Of a stretch of 44,443 nucleotides of DNA, positions 32,761-39,343 are shown piece after piece. The stretch lies in NCBI GenBank assembly GCA_904373325.1, contig CAJFFP010000007.1:15024-59466 (forward strand). The letters are read 5' to 3'. The notes below the pieces were generated by a model that was not told the DNA's origin, searched no databases, and saw only the letters and a list, made by a program, of their open reading frames with translations. Position 1 is the first letter of the stretch. Each line of letters starts with the position of its first letter. The translations under genes were made by a program, and so were the position numbers. The DNA comes from Candidatus Gallimonas merdigallinarum. Lineage in GTDB: Bacteria > Bacillota > Clostridia > Christensenellales > Borkfalkiaceae.

Positions 32761-33588
32761 TTAATTGATCCTCTTCAAGATGAATTTGCTCGTCGGATTC
32801 TTCTTCTTTCTCGTCTTGTATCCGAGCGCCGGCTTGCCCCAAGGCGTTTCGGGACCGGCATGACCGACGGGCGACTTGCCTTCGCCACCGCCGTGAGGGT
32901 GGTCGTTGGGGTTCATGACCGAACCACGCACGGTGGGACGCGTTCCGAGATGGCGGGTCTTACCCGCTTTACCGATGCGGACGATCTCGTGTTCGAGGTT
33001 GCCGACCTGACCGATGGTCGCACGGCACACCGCGGGAATGAGACGCATTTCGCCGGAAGGCATTTTGATCGTCGCATAGTCGCCTTCGCGCGCCATGAGC
33101 TGCGCGGAAGCGCCTGCGCCTCTCGCGATCTGACCGCCGCGGCCGGGCTTCATCTCGATGTTGTGGATGACCGTACCGACGGGGATGTCCGTCAGGGGAA
33201 GCGCGTTGCCGACCTTGATGTCAGCCCCTGCGCCGCTGACGACTTTGTCGCCGACGTTCAGGCCGACGGGCGCGAGGATATAGCGCTTTTCGCCGTCCGC
33301 GTATGCAAGGAGCGCAATGTACGCGCTGCGGTTGGGATCGTACTGGATGCTCTTCACCGTTGCGGGAATGCCGTCCTTGTTGCGCTTGTAGTCGATGATG
33401 CGGTATTTTCTCTTGTTGCCGCCGCCGATGTGACGGACGGTGATCTTGCCCGCATTGTTTCTGCCGCCCGACTTGCGCTGATCTTCGAGAAGCGCGCGGT
33501 GCGGCTTCTCCTTGGAGATCTGCCCGTAATCGGCAACCGTCATCAGACGGCGGGCGGGAGAAGTGGGTTTATATCTCTTGACTGCCAT
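32761..33588 (-). CDS. rplB: Ribosomal protein L2 (uL2)
   Basis: A 275-aa protein needed for subunit joining and peptidyl transfer. [20 protein letters not shown] begins it; [20 protein letters not shown] and the C-terminal [20 protein letters not shown] (with the conserved His near the catalytic centre) are diagnostic. Normal length. Confidence 0.98.
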   Translation of the reverse strand: MAVKRYKPTSPARRLMTVADYGQISKEKPHRALLEDQRKSGGRNNAGKITVRHIGGGNKRKYRIIDYKRNKDGIPATVKSIQYDPNRSAYIALLAYADGEKRYILAPVGLNVGDKVVSGAGADIKVGNALPLTDIPVGTVIHNIEMKPGRGGQIARGAGASAQLMAREGDYATIKMPSGEMRLIPAVCRATIGQVGNLEHEIVRIGKAGKTRHLGTRPTVRGSVMNPNDHPHGGGEGKSPVGHAGPETPWGKPALGYKTRKKKNPTSKFILKRIN

Positions 33589-33606
33589 GTTCCTATCCTC
33601 CGCTTG

Positions 33607-33897
33607 TTACGATAACGAGTTGAAGTACTCGATGGGCTTGCTGTCCTCGAAGAGCGTAACCACCGCTTTCTTCGTCGTGGGCGTGTAGCCTTCGTATCTG
33701 CCCATTCTCTTCTTCTTGCCGGGGCAGGTGACGGTGTTCACGCTCTTGACGTGTACGCCGAACATCTTCTCGACGGCAATCTTGATCTGCGTTTTATTTG
33801 CGGATTTCGCAACGGTGAACGTATAGCGCTTGTCCGCGATCCCGTCGTACCCTTTCTCGGTAAGGACGGGTCTGATGATGATATCCTCGGGCGTCAT
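33607..33897 (-). CDS. rplW: Ribosomal protein L23 (uL23)
   Basis: A 96-aa exit-site protein, docking point for trigger factor and SRP. IIIRPVLTEKGYDGIADKRY and FTVAKSANKTQIKIAVEKMF are typical, as is KRMGRYEGYTPTTKKAVVTL. Its start overlaps the rplD stop by one base (TAATG). Confidence 0.97.
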   Translation of the reverse strand: MTPEDIIIRPVLTEKGYDGIADKRYTFTVAKSANKTQIKIAVEKMFGVHVKSVNTVTCPGKKKRMGRYEGYTPTTKKAVVTLFEDSKPIEYFNSLS

Positions 33898-34520
33898 TAT
33901 GCGTATACCTCCTCGAGTTTCTTCACGGAACCCTTCGTGAGCACGACGACGGCGTTCGCCACGATCTCATAGGTGTTGATCTCGGAAACGGAGATCGTGG
34001 AGAGCGTGGGAAGGTTGCGCGCCGCGATGATGACGTCCTGATCGTTCTCGTCCATGACGACGACCGTACGCTTATCCAGCTTCATCGCCTTGCGGAAGGC
34101 TTCCATCTCCTTGGTCTTGGGTGCGGAGACTTTGAGTTCGTCCACGACGAACAGCTCTCCGTCTGCGACCTTCTTGGAAAGTGCGGAGACAAGCGCCCCG
34201 CGCTTTGCGCTCAGATTCATTTTCTTGGAGAAGTCGCGCGACTTGGGTGCGAACACGACGCCGCCCTTCGTCCACTGGGGTGCGCGGATGGAACCCTGAC
34301 GCGCACGGCCGGTGCCCTTCTGTCTCCAAGGCTTCGCACCGCCGCCGCGCACTTCCGTACGGGTGAGGGTGGACTTGGTGCCCTGACGCTGATTGCTCAG
34401 GTAGGTGACAACCGCCTGATGAATGAGCGGCTCGTTGTACTCGACGCCGAACACCTTGTCGGAAAGTTCGAGATCGCCGACCGCCTCTCCTTTCATATTG
34501 TATACTTTCACGTTTGCCAT
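33897..34520 (-). CDS. rplD: Ribosomal protein L4 (uL4)
   Basis: A 207-aa protein with a tunnel-lining loop: TEVRGGGAKPWRQKGTGRAR followed by QGSIRAPQWTKGGVVFAPKS. In E. coli L4 also regulates the S10 operon through its leader; the leader ahead of rpsJ here makes that question relevant, without proof. 11 bp after rplC. Confidence 0.97.
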   Translation of the reverse strand: MANVKVYNMKGEAVGDLELSDKVFGVEYNEPLIHQAVVTYLSNQRQGTKSTLTRTEVRGGGAKPWRQKGTGRARQGSIRAPQWTKGGVVFAPKSRDFSKKMNLSAKRGALVSALSKKVADGELFVVDELKVSAPKTKEMEAFRKAMKLDKRTVVVMDENDQDVIIAARNLPTLSTISVSEINTYEIVANAVVVLTKGSVKKLEEVYA

Positions 34521-34531
34521 GACCGTTCTCC

Positions 34532-35164
34532 TTATGCCTTGACGCTCGTCTTCAACGTGACGACGCTTCCCTTCGGCCCGGGGATCGCACCCTTGACGAG
34601 GATGGCGTTCCTCTGTGCGTCCACGCGCACCACTTCGAGGTTCTGGATGGTGACGTTCTCGACACCGTACTGACCTGCGAGCTTCTTGTGTTTAAAGACG
34701 CGCGAGGGCGAGCTGTTCGCACCCATGGAGCCGGGCTCTCTGTGGACAGGGCCGACGCCGTGCGTCTCTTTGAGGCGGTGCTGGTTCCAGCGCTTGATGA
34801 CGCCCGTGTAGCCGTGACCTTTCGTCACGCCGCTCGCGTCCACTCTGTCGCCTGCCGCGAACACGTCCGCTTTCACCTCGTCGCCGACGTTGTACCCTTC
34901 GACGCTGTCGAGGCGAACCTCTTTCAGCACCTTGCAGGGCTTGACGCCCGCCTTCTTGAACTGCCCGAGGTCGGGCTTGTTCATTGCCTTCTCCTTCGCA
35001 TCGAGGAAGCCGAGTTTGAGCGCGGTATAACCGTCCGTCTCCGTCGTCTTGACCTGCACCACGGGGCAGGGACCGGCCTCGATGACCGTGACGGGAATTA
35101 CCTTCCCGTCCTCCGCAAAGAGCTGGGTCATACCCACTTTGCGGCCGATGATTGCTTTACCCAT
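34532..35164 (-). CDS. rplC: Ribosomal protein L3 (uL3)
   Basis: A 210-aa protein near the peptidyl transferase centre and an assembly initiator. GKAIIGRKVGMTQLFAEDGK, then VTKGHGYTGVIKRWNQHR and the extension PGSMGANSSPSRVFKHKKLA are diagnostic. The ATG at 35164 is preferred to a GTG at 35176 because the latter sits on the AAAGGAG ribosome site. Confidence 0.97.
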   Translation of the reverse strand: MGKAIIGRKVGMTQLFAEDGKVIPVTVIEAGPCPVVQVKTTETDGYTALKLGFLDAKEKAMNKPDLGQFKKAGVKPCKVLKEVRLDSVEGYNVGDEVKADVFAAGDRVDASGVTKGHGYTGVIKRWNQHRLKETHGVGPVHREPGSMGANSSPSRVFKHKKLAGQYGVENVTIQNLEVVRVDAQRNAILVKGAIPGPKGSVVTLKTSVKA

Positions 35165-35220
35165 CGTAAAGTTCACTCCTTTCTTTTTTATTTTCCGATA
35201 CCTTGTTCAAGTATCCGGTG

Positions 35221-35520
35221 TTACAGTTTTACCTTGATGTCCACGCCTGCGGGCAGGTGAATGGAATCGAGCAGTTTCGCGTTGGGGGAATAGATGTCGA
35301 TGATGCGCTTATAGGTGCGAAGCTCGAACTGCTCGCGGGAGTCCTTGTCCTTGTGAGGGCTCCTCAAAATGGTGACGACCTCTCTCTCCGTGGGAAGCGG
35401 AATGGGACCGGAGATCTTCGCCCCGCCCTTCTGCATCGTCTCCACAATGCGGCTTGCAGCCTGATCGACGAGTTCGTGATCGTATGCCGAAAGTTTGATT
35501 CTGATTTTCTGACTTGCCAT
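35221..35520 (-). CDS. rpsJ: Ribosomal protein S10 (uS10)
   Basis: A 99-aa head protein that also acts as NusE in antitermination. [40 protein letters not shown] and [20 protein letters not shown] are standard. It is the first gene of the super-cluster, with GGAAGGAG before the ATG. Two promoters are seen upstream (35537-35565 and 35787-35815). Confidence 0.98.
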   Translation of the reverse strand: MASQKIRIKLSAYDHELVDQAASRIVETMQKGGAKISGPIPLPTEREVVTILRSPHKDKDSREQFELRTYKRIIDIYSPNAKLLDSIHLPAGVDIKVKL

Positions 35521-35536
35521 TGCTTACTCCTTCCTT

Positions 35537-35565
35537 TTTATACTAACTTGGGATTTGCGCGTCAA
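35537..35565 (-). promoter_or_regulatory. Proximal S10 operon promoter (P2)
   Basis: Minus strand: TTGACG (35560-35565), a 17-bp spacer and TATAAA (35537-35542). The predicted start near 35530 leaves only GGAGUAAGCA before the AUG, with the ribosome site at the extreme 5' end. Confidence 0.65.
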
Positions 35566-35580
35566 CGCACCCGTGCGTAT

Positions 35581-35707
35581 CGAGGTTCCCTATCAAAAAA
35601 ACACGCGTCATTTTGCGGTGTTTTCTCGCAAAAGCCTCGGTTAGTCGCAGGAGTCATGCTCCCACATTTGTCAGCGGAAATTATCTGCCGAGGGGCTTTC
35701 TCGCCTC
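35581..35707 (-). promoter_or_regulatory. Structured leader of the S10 operon with competing hairpins
   Basis: On the minus-strand RNA, UUUUGCG / CGCAAAA (35611-35617 with 35627-35633) forms a 7-bp hairpin. The same strand can instead form AAAACAC-c-GC / GC-GUGUUUU (35615-35624 with 35598-35606), followed by the rest of a U7 run, a terminator shape. The two cannot coexist because both use 35615-35617. CGAGG (35581-35585) and CCTCG (35635-35639) enclose both, and another CGAGG/CCTCG pair lies at 35689-35693 / 35703-35707, giving further alternatives. A GGAG-CATGA-CTCC hairpin lies near 35650-35662. This looks like an attenuator; no known Rfam family is claimed. Confidence 0.5.
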
Positions 35708-35786
35708 GATTTTTCAGTAACTTCCCGCCTCAACCCAATACGCCCGTGTGCGCGGCAAAAGACCGCCGCTTTGACACAGCCTGTAT

Positions 35787-35815
35787 AATATACCAGTTTT
35801 TTTTGAGAAAGTCAA
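35787..35815 (-). promoter_or_regulatory. Distal S10 operon promoter (P1)
   Basis: Minus strand: TTGACT (35810-35815), a 17-bp spacer and TATATT (35787-35792); start near 35780, leader about 260 nt. Confidence 0.78.
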
Positions 35816-35940
35816 ACGAATGAACGGACTTTTTCAGGAAAAAACGAGTTTTTTTCGGGTTTTTTTGCAAGTTTTTGCGCCGCCCCTGCTATCTTGTATT
35901 TCTTGCCCTATCGGACACAAAATATACTATATAATATAAG

Positions 35941-35975
35941 GTATAGAATGAGGCATAGAATGAGGCGCAGAAAAC
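35941..35975 (+). repeat. 12-bp short tandem repeat upstream of the YoaK-GNAT promoter
   Basis: GTATAGAATGAG, GCATAGAATGAG and GCGCAGAAAAC follow each other, ending 16 bp before the -35 box. It may be a binding site series or simple slippage. The rest of 35816-35991 is T-rich on the plus strand, without genes. Confidence 0.45.
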
Positions 35976-35991
35976 TTTCCTTGTGATAGAC

Positions 35992-36020
35992 TTGACAGAC
36001 GGCGGCGCAGGCGATAAAAT
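35992..36020 (+). promoter_or_regulatory. Promoter of the YoaK-GNAT gene, start at the AUG
   Basis: TTGACA (35992-35997), a 17-bp spacer and TAAAAT (36015-36020). Seven bases beyond the -10 is 36027, one base before the ATG at 36028; no ribosome site fits in between. Confidence 0.78.
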
Positions 36021-36027
36021 ATTGACC

Positions 36028-37188
36028 ATGCGGTACTTCCGGAAAAAATTTGCGGCGTTTCCCGTCTATGAGTGGCTGGAAATCGGGATCCTGCTCTGTC
36101 TGACGGGCGGATTCCTCGACGCGTACACCTATGTGACGCGCGGCGGCGTATTCGCCAACGCGCAGACGGGAAACCTCATTCTGCTCGCCATCGGACTTGC
36201 AGGCGGAAACGGTCTTGCCGCGCTCCGCTACCTCGTGCCCGTGCTCCTCTTTTTTGCGGGCGTATTTCTGAGCGAACTTTTTCTCCGCCTCGGCAGAAAG
36301 ACAAGGAGCGACTTCCGCGGACACGGCGTCGTGCTCATTTCGGAGATCTGCGTTCTCGTCGCAGTGGGATTTCTCCCCGCAAGCGTGCCCGATATGCTGG
36401 TAAACGCGCTCGTATCCTTTGCCGCCGCCGTGCAGTTCGACAACTTCCGCCGCTTGGAAGGAAAGCCCTTCGCCACGGCGTTCTGTACGGGAAACCTGCG
36501 CGCGGCGACCGAACACGTGTTCCGCGGCGCGGTCGAAAAGGAAAAGGACGCATGGCGGACCGCCTGCAAATACCTCGTCGTCATTCTCGCCTTTCTGGCG
36601 GGCGTCGTCGCGGGATATTTCGCCTCGCGCGCGCTGGGCGGCTATGCCGCGCTCCTCGCCGCGGCGGTCCTCCTCATCGTGCTTGCGCTCATACTTTCGG
36701 GGTACGCCGTGCGCAAACGGCGCATCCGCATTCATCGGCTGACGGCGGACGACGTTCCCGCGGCGCAGGCGCTCATCTGGGAGAGTTTTTCGCGCTTCGT
36801 CGCGCCCGCCTTTGACGCGGAGGGCGTGGAGAATTTCCGCAGATTCCTCTATGACGTTTCGCTCTCCGAAGAGCATGAATTTTACGGCGTGTTCGCAGGC
36901 GGAATGCTCAAAGCCGCGCTCGTTGCAAAGAAGGACGGCACGCACATTGCGGCGTTCTTCACCAAGAACGGAGAACAGCGGCGCGGGTACGGCGGCAGGC
37001 TGATGCGGTGGTATCTCGCCAACGCGGGGGCGGACGAAGTGACCGTGCGCGCCTCCCCCTCCGGCGCGCCCGCATACGCGCGGCTCGGATTTACGGCAAC
37101 GGACGGCGAGACCCGCCGCGACGGCATGGTATTCGTCCCCATGCAATATAAAAAGTCCAACCAAAAGGAGAATGAATATGGCAAATGA
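36028..37188 (+). CDS. DUF1275 (YoaK-like) membrane protein fused to a GNAT acetyltransferase
   Basis: A 386-aa protein. Residues 1-225 are a DUF1275 membrane domain with about six helices and its two marks, GGVFANAQTGNLILLAIG (about 39-56) and ATAFCTGNLRAATEH (about 144-158). From about residue 230 a soluble GNAT domain follows (RIRIHRLTADDVPAAQALIW), with the acetyl-CoA loop EQRRGYGGRLMRWYL and a typical last strand (YARLGFTATDG). DUF1275 proteins are of uncertain function; GNAT enzymes acetylate amines. The fusion implies acetylation at the membrane, substrate unknown. The start at 36028 fits family alignment; a GTG at 35983 lies upstream of the -35 and is rejected. Overlaps the next gene by 11 bp. 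Confidence 0.87.
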   Translation: MRYFRKKFAAFPVYEWLEIGILLCLTGGFLDAYTYVTRGGVFANAQTGNLILLAIGLAGGNGLAALRYLVPVLLFFAGVFLSELFLRLGRKTRSDFRGHGVVLISEICVLVAVGFLPASVPDMLVNALVSFAAAVQFDNFRRLEGKPFATAFCTGNLRAATEHVFRGAVEKEKDAWRTACKYLVVILAFLAGVVAGYFASRALGGYAALLAAAVLLIVLALILSGYAVRKRRIRIHRLTADDVPAAQALIWESFSRFVAPAFDAEGVENFRRFLYDVSLSEEHEFYGVFAGGMLKAALVAKKDGTHIAAFFTKNGEQRRGYGGRLMRWYLANAGADEVTVRASPSGAPAYARLGFTATDGETRRDGMVFVPMQYKKSNQKENEYGK

Positions 37189-37810
37189 AAGAACGATCAA
37201 CGTAACGGGATACGGCGAACTGCACGCAAAGCCCGACACGGTGCGTCTGACGCTCACCGTCGAGCGGACGGACGCGGATTACGCCGCAGCGGTCCGCGCG
37301 ACGGAGCAATGCTGCGCCGCCGTAACGGACGCGCTCGTCGCGGCGGGCGTGGGCGAAAAACATATCCGCGCGCTCTCGCTGCGCACGCAGCCCAGATATG
37401 AGACGTCGGCAGACGAAAACGGCGCAAGAACGCGGAAATTTGCGGGCTACGCCGCCGTGCGGCGCATCAGGGCGGAATTCAGCGCGGACGCGGAGCTGAC
37501 GGGCAGAATCCTCGACGCTCTCGCGGGGAGCGGCGCCGCGCCCGAGATCGCGACGGAGTACCTTCTGAGCGATCGGGAAGCCCTGCGCGGCGAGCTGCTC
37601 GCGCGCGCCGTCAAAGACGCAAAGGCGCGCGCCAAGGCGATCGCGAAGGCGGCGGGCGTGAAGCTCGGAGACGTTCTCTCCGTACAGAACGGCGGACATG
37701 GTATGCCCGTCGTGCGTGCGGCGGCATTCCGTGCGGACAGCGGCGCGGAACTCGAACCCGAGGACATGGTACTCACGGACGAGGTCAACGCCGTATTTGC
37801 AATCGGGTAA
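37178..37810 (+). CDS. SIMPL domain (DUF541) protein
   Basis: A 210-aa protein, recognised by INVTGYGELHAKPDTVRLTL at the N-terminus, the central YAAVRRIRAEFS strand and the repeated Ala/Lys helix KDAKARAKAIAKAAGVKLGD before the last strand. SIMPL proteins are often exported; here there is no signal peptide, so it is predicted to be cytoplasmic. Function is not known. The ATG at 37178 lies 7 bp after AAAGGAG; an ATG at 37172 is too close. It overlaps the end of the YoaK-GNAT gene, so the two are co-expressed. Confidence 0.88.
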   Translation: MANERTINVTGYGELHAKPDTVRLTLTVERTDADYAAAVRATEQCCAAVTDALVAAGVGEKHIRALSLRTQPRYETSADENGARTRKFAGYAAVRRIRAEFSADAELTGRILDALAGSGAAPEIATEYLLSDREALRGELLARAVKDAKARAKAIAKAAGVKLGDVLSVQNGGHGMPVVRAAAFRADSGAELEPEDMVLTDEVNAVFAIG

Positions 37811-37822
37811 ATCAAGCGAAAT

Positions 37823-37843
37823 GCCCCGCCGTACAGGCGGGGC
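37823..37843 (+). terminator. Terminator of the YoaK-GNAT/SIMPL operon
   Basis: GCCCCGCC-GTACA-GGCGGGGC followed by TGTTATTTT, 13 bp after the SIMPL stop. Confidence 0.85.
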
Positions 37844-37881
37844 TGTTATTTTACGCGGCTATATTTCAACGCGGCGCACAG

Positions 37882-39078
37882 TCACTTCTTCTCCCCTTTC
37901 TCTTCCCCTTCCGCAAGCGGCGCGGGAACGGGCTTGACCGTGCGGTTTAAAAGTTCGGTCATGCAGAACAGCAGCACGAGGAAGATCGCGAGAAAGAGCG
38001 GCAGAAAGCCGATATCCGCATATTGGGCGATCAGTCCGAAGAGCGGCGGCATGAAGGTCGTTCCGACGTATGCGCTCGCCATCTCCACGCCGATGACCGC
38101 CTGCGAATGCTCCTGCCCGAAGTTGGCGGGCGTTGCGTGAATGATCGAGGGATAGACGGGCGCGCAGCCCAGCCCCACGACGACGAACCCGATCAGCGCG
38201 CAAATCTCCGTGTTTACGGGGATCGCGATGAGCACGATGCCGACGACGATGATGCCTGCGCCGATGCGGATGAGCCTTCTGTCGCCCAGCTTTTCGGAGA
38301 CGAATCCGCTTAAAAACCGCCCCGCCGTGATCCCCCAGAAGAACAGCGAACCGAAAGTCGCGGCAAGTTCCGCGCTCACGCCGTGGTGTTCGGTGAGGTA
38401 GCTGCTCGCCCAATTCATCGCCGTCGATTCGAGCGCGCAATAGGCGAAAAACGCGATGAGGACGAACGCCACGCCTTTGAGTTTCACCGTCTGCGGGAGC
38501 GTGAGCGACTTTGCGGCGATCTCCTGCGCAGGGCGTTTCTTCCAGAGCGGCAGGCTGAAAAAGAGCACCGCCACGAGCGCGAATTGAATATAGGAGACGA
38601 CGCGGTATCCGCCCGCCCAGCCCGACGCCCCCGTGAGGCACGCGCCCATGATGAACGGACTGATGATCGCGCCGACGCCCCAGAAGCAGTGCAGCCAGCT
38701 CATGTGGCGGGATTTATAGTGCAGCGCGACGTAGTTGTTGAGCGCAGCGTCCACGCCGCCCGCGCCCAACCCGTACGGCACGGCGAGCACGCACAGAATC
38801 CAGAAGGCGTTCGCAAAGGAAAAGCCGATCATCGCGCCCGCCGTCAGCAGCACGCTGACGACGGTGACGACGCCCGTTCCGAGCTTTCGGGTGAGGAAGT
38901 CGGACGCAAGGCTGGATACGATCGTACCCGCGGAGATGATCATCGTCACCGCCCCCATCGCCGAGAGCGGCGCGCCGAGTTCGACGTGCATCACGGGCCA
39001 AGCCGACCCGAGCAGGGAATCGGGAAGCCCGAGCGAAATAAAGGCGAGATAGATGACGGCAAGCAGGAGTGAAACCAT
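37882..39078 (-). CDS. Major facilitator superfamily transporter
   Basis: A 398-aa protein with about 12 membrane helices. The first helix (LLLAVIYLAFISLGLPDSLL), GSAWPVMHVELGAPLSAMGA and the loop-2/3 motif SDFLTRKLGTGVVTVVSVLL (motif-A position) place it among small-molecule MFS carriers of the sugar or drug type; substrate unknown. It ends in a charged tail. The ATG at 39078 is chosen because the first helix starts there, although the ribosome site (GGAGCG) is weak; an upstream extension to 39192 crosses the promoter. Not co-transcribed with the alpha-galactosidase, which has a hairpin after it. Confidence 0.85.
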   Translation of the reverse strand: MVSLLLAVIYLAFISLGLPDSLLGSAWPVMHVELGAPLSAMGAVTMIISAGTIVSSLASDFLTRKLGTGVVTVVSVLLTAGAMIGFSFANAFWILCVLAVPYGLGAGGVDAALNNYVALHYKSRHMSWLHCFWGVGAIISPFIMGACLTGASGWAGGYRVVSYIQFALVAVLFFSLPLWKKRPAQEIAAKSLTLPQTVKLKGVAFVLIAFFAYCALESTAMNWASSYLTEHHGVSAELAATFGSLFFWGITAGRFLSGFVSEKLGDRRLIRIGAGIIVVGIVLIAIPVNTEICALIGFVVVGLGCAPVYPSIIHATPANFGQEHSQAVIGVEMASAYVGTTFMPPLFGLIAQYADIGFLPLFLAIFLVLLFCMTELLNRTVKPVPAPLAEGEEKGEKK

Positions 39079-39107
39079 AAAAAACGCGCTCCGGAAAAAT
39101 TCAAGAT

Positions 39108-39136
39108 ATGATAACACGCCCGCAGGAAAAATGCAA
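39108..39136 (-). promoter_or_regulatory. Promoter of the MFS transporter gene
   Basis: Minus strand: TTGCAT (39131-39136), a 17-bp spacer and TATCAT (39108-39113); expected leader about 23 nt. Confidence 0.6.
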
Positions 39137-39285
39137 GAAAAAACGCACCCCCATTTTCGCGCTATCCCGATATTTTTGTCCTTTCCGCCCAAACGGACGC
39201 GGCGTTCCGACAGGCGCAGAAGATGACGGGCGGCGGGATTTACGAAATCTGAAAAGACCGCCTGTAATCCGCAGGATAAAAGTTA

Positions 39286-39317
39286 CAGGGCGCGGAAAGC
39301 TCGCGCCCTGCTTTTTT
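39286..39317 (+). terminator. Hairpin with T run, downstream of alpha-galactosidase but facing plus
   Basis: CAGGGCGCG-GAAAGCT-CGCGCCCTG then C and six T on the plus strand. In the minus direction it follows the alpha-galactosidase stop by about 33 bp and ends GUAACUUUU, so it could work for that gene too. Confidence 0.7.
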
Positions 39318-39343
39318 GTTGTGGAAATCTGCCGTAATCCGCG

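Noticed and set aside
35908-37257. 449-codon minus frame opposite the YoaK-GNAT gene
   Set aside because: Charged antisense frame that crosses the promoter; the plus frame has DUF1275 and GNAT motifs.
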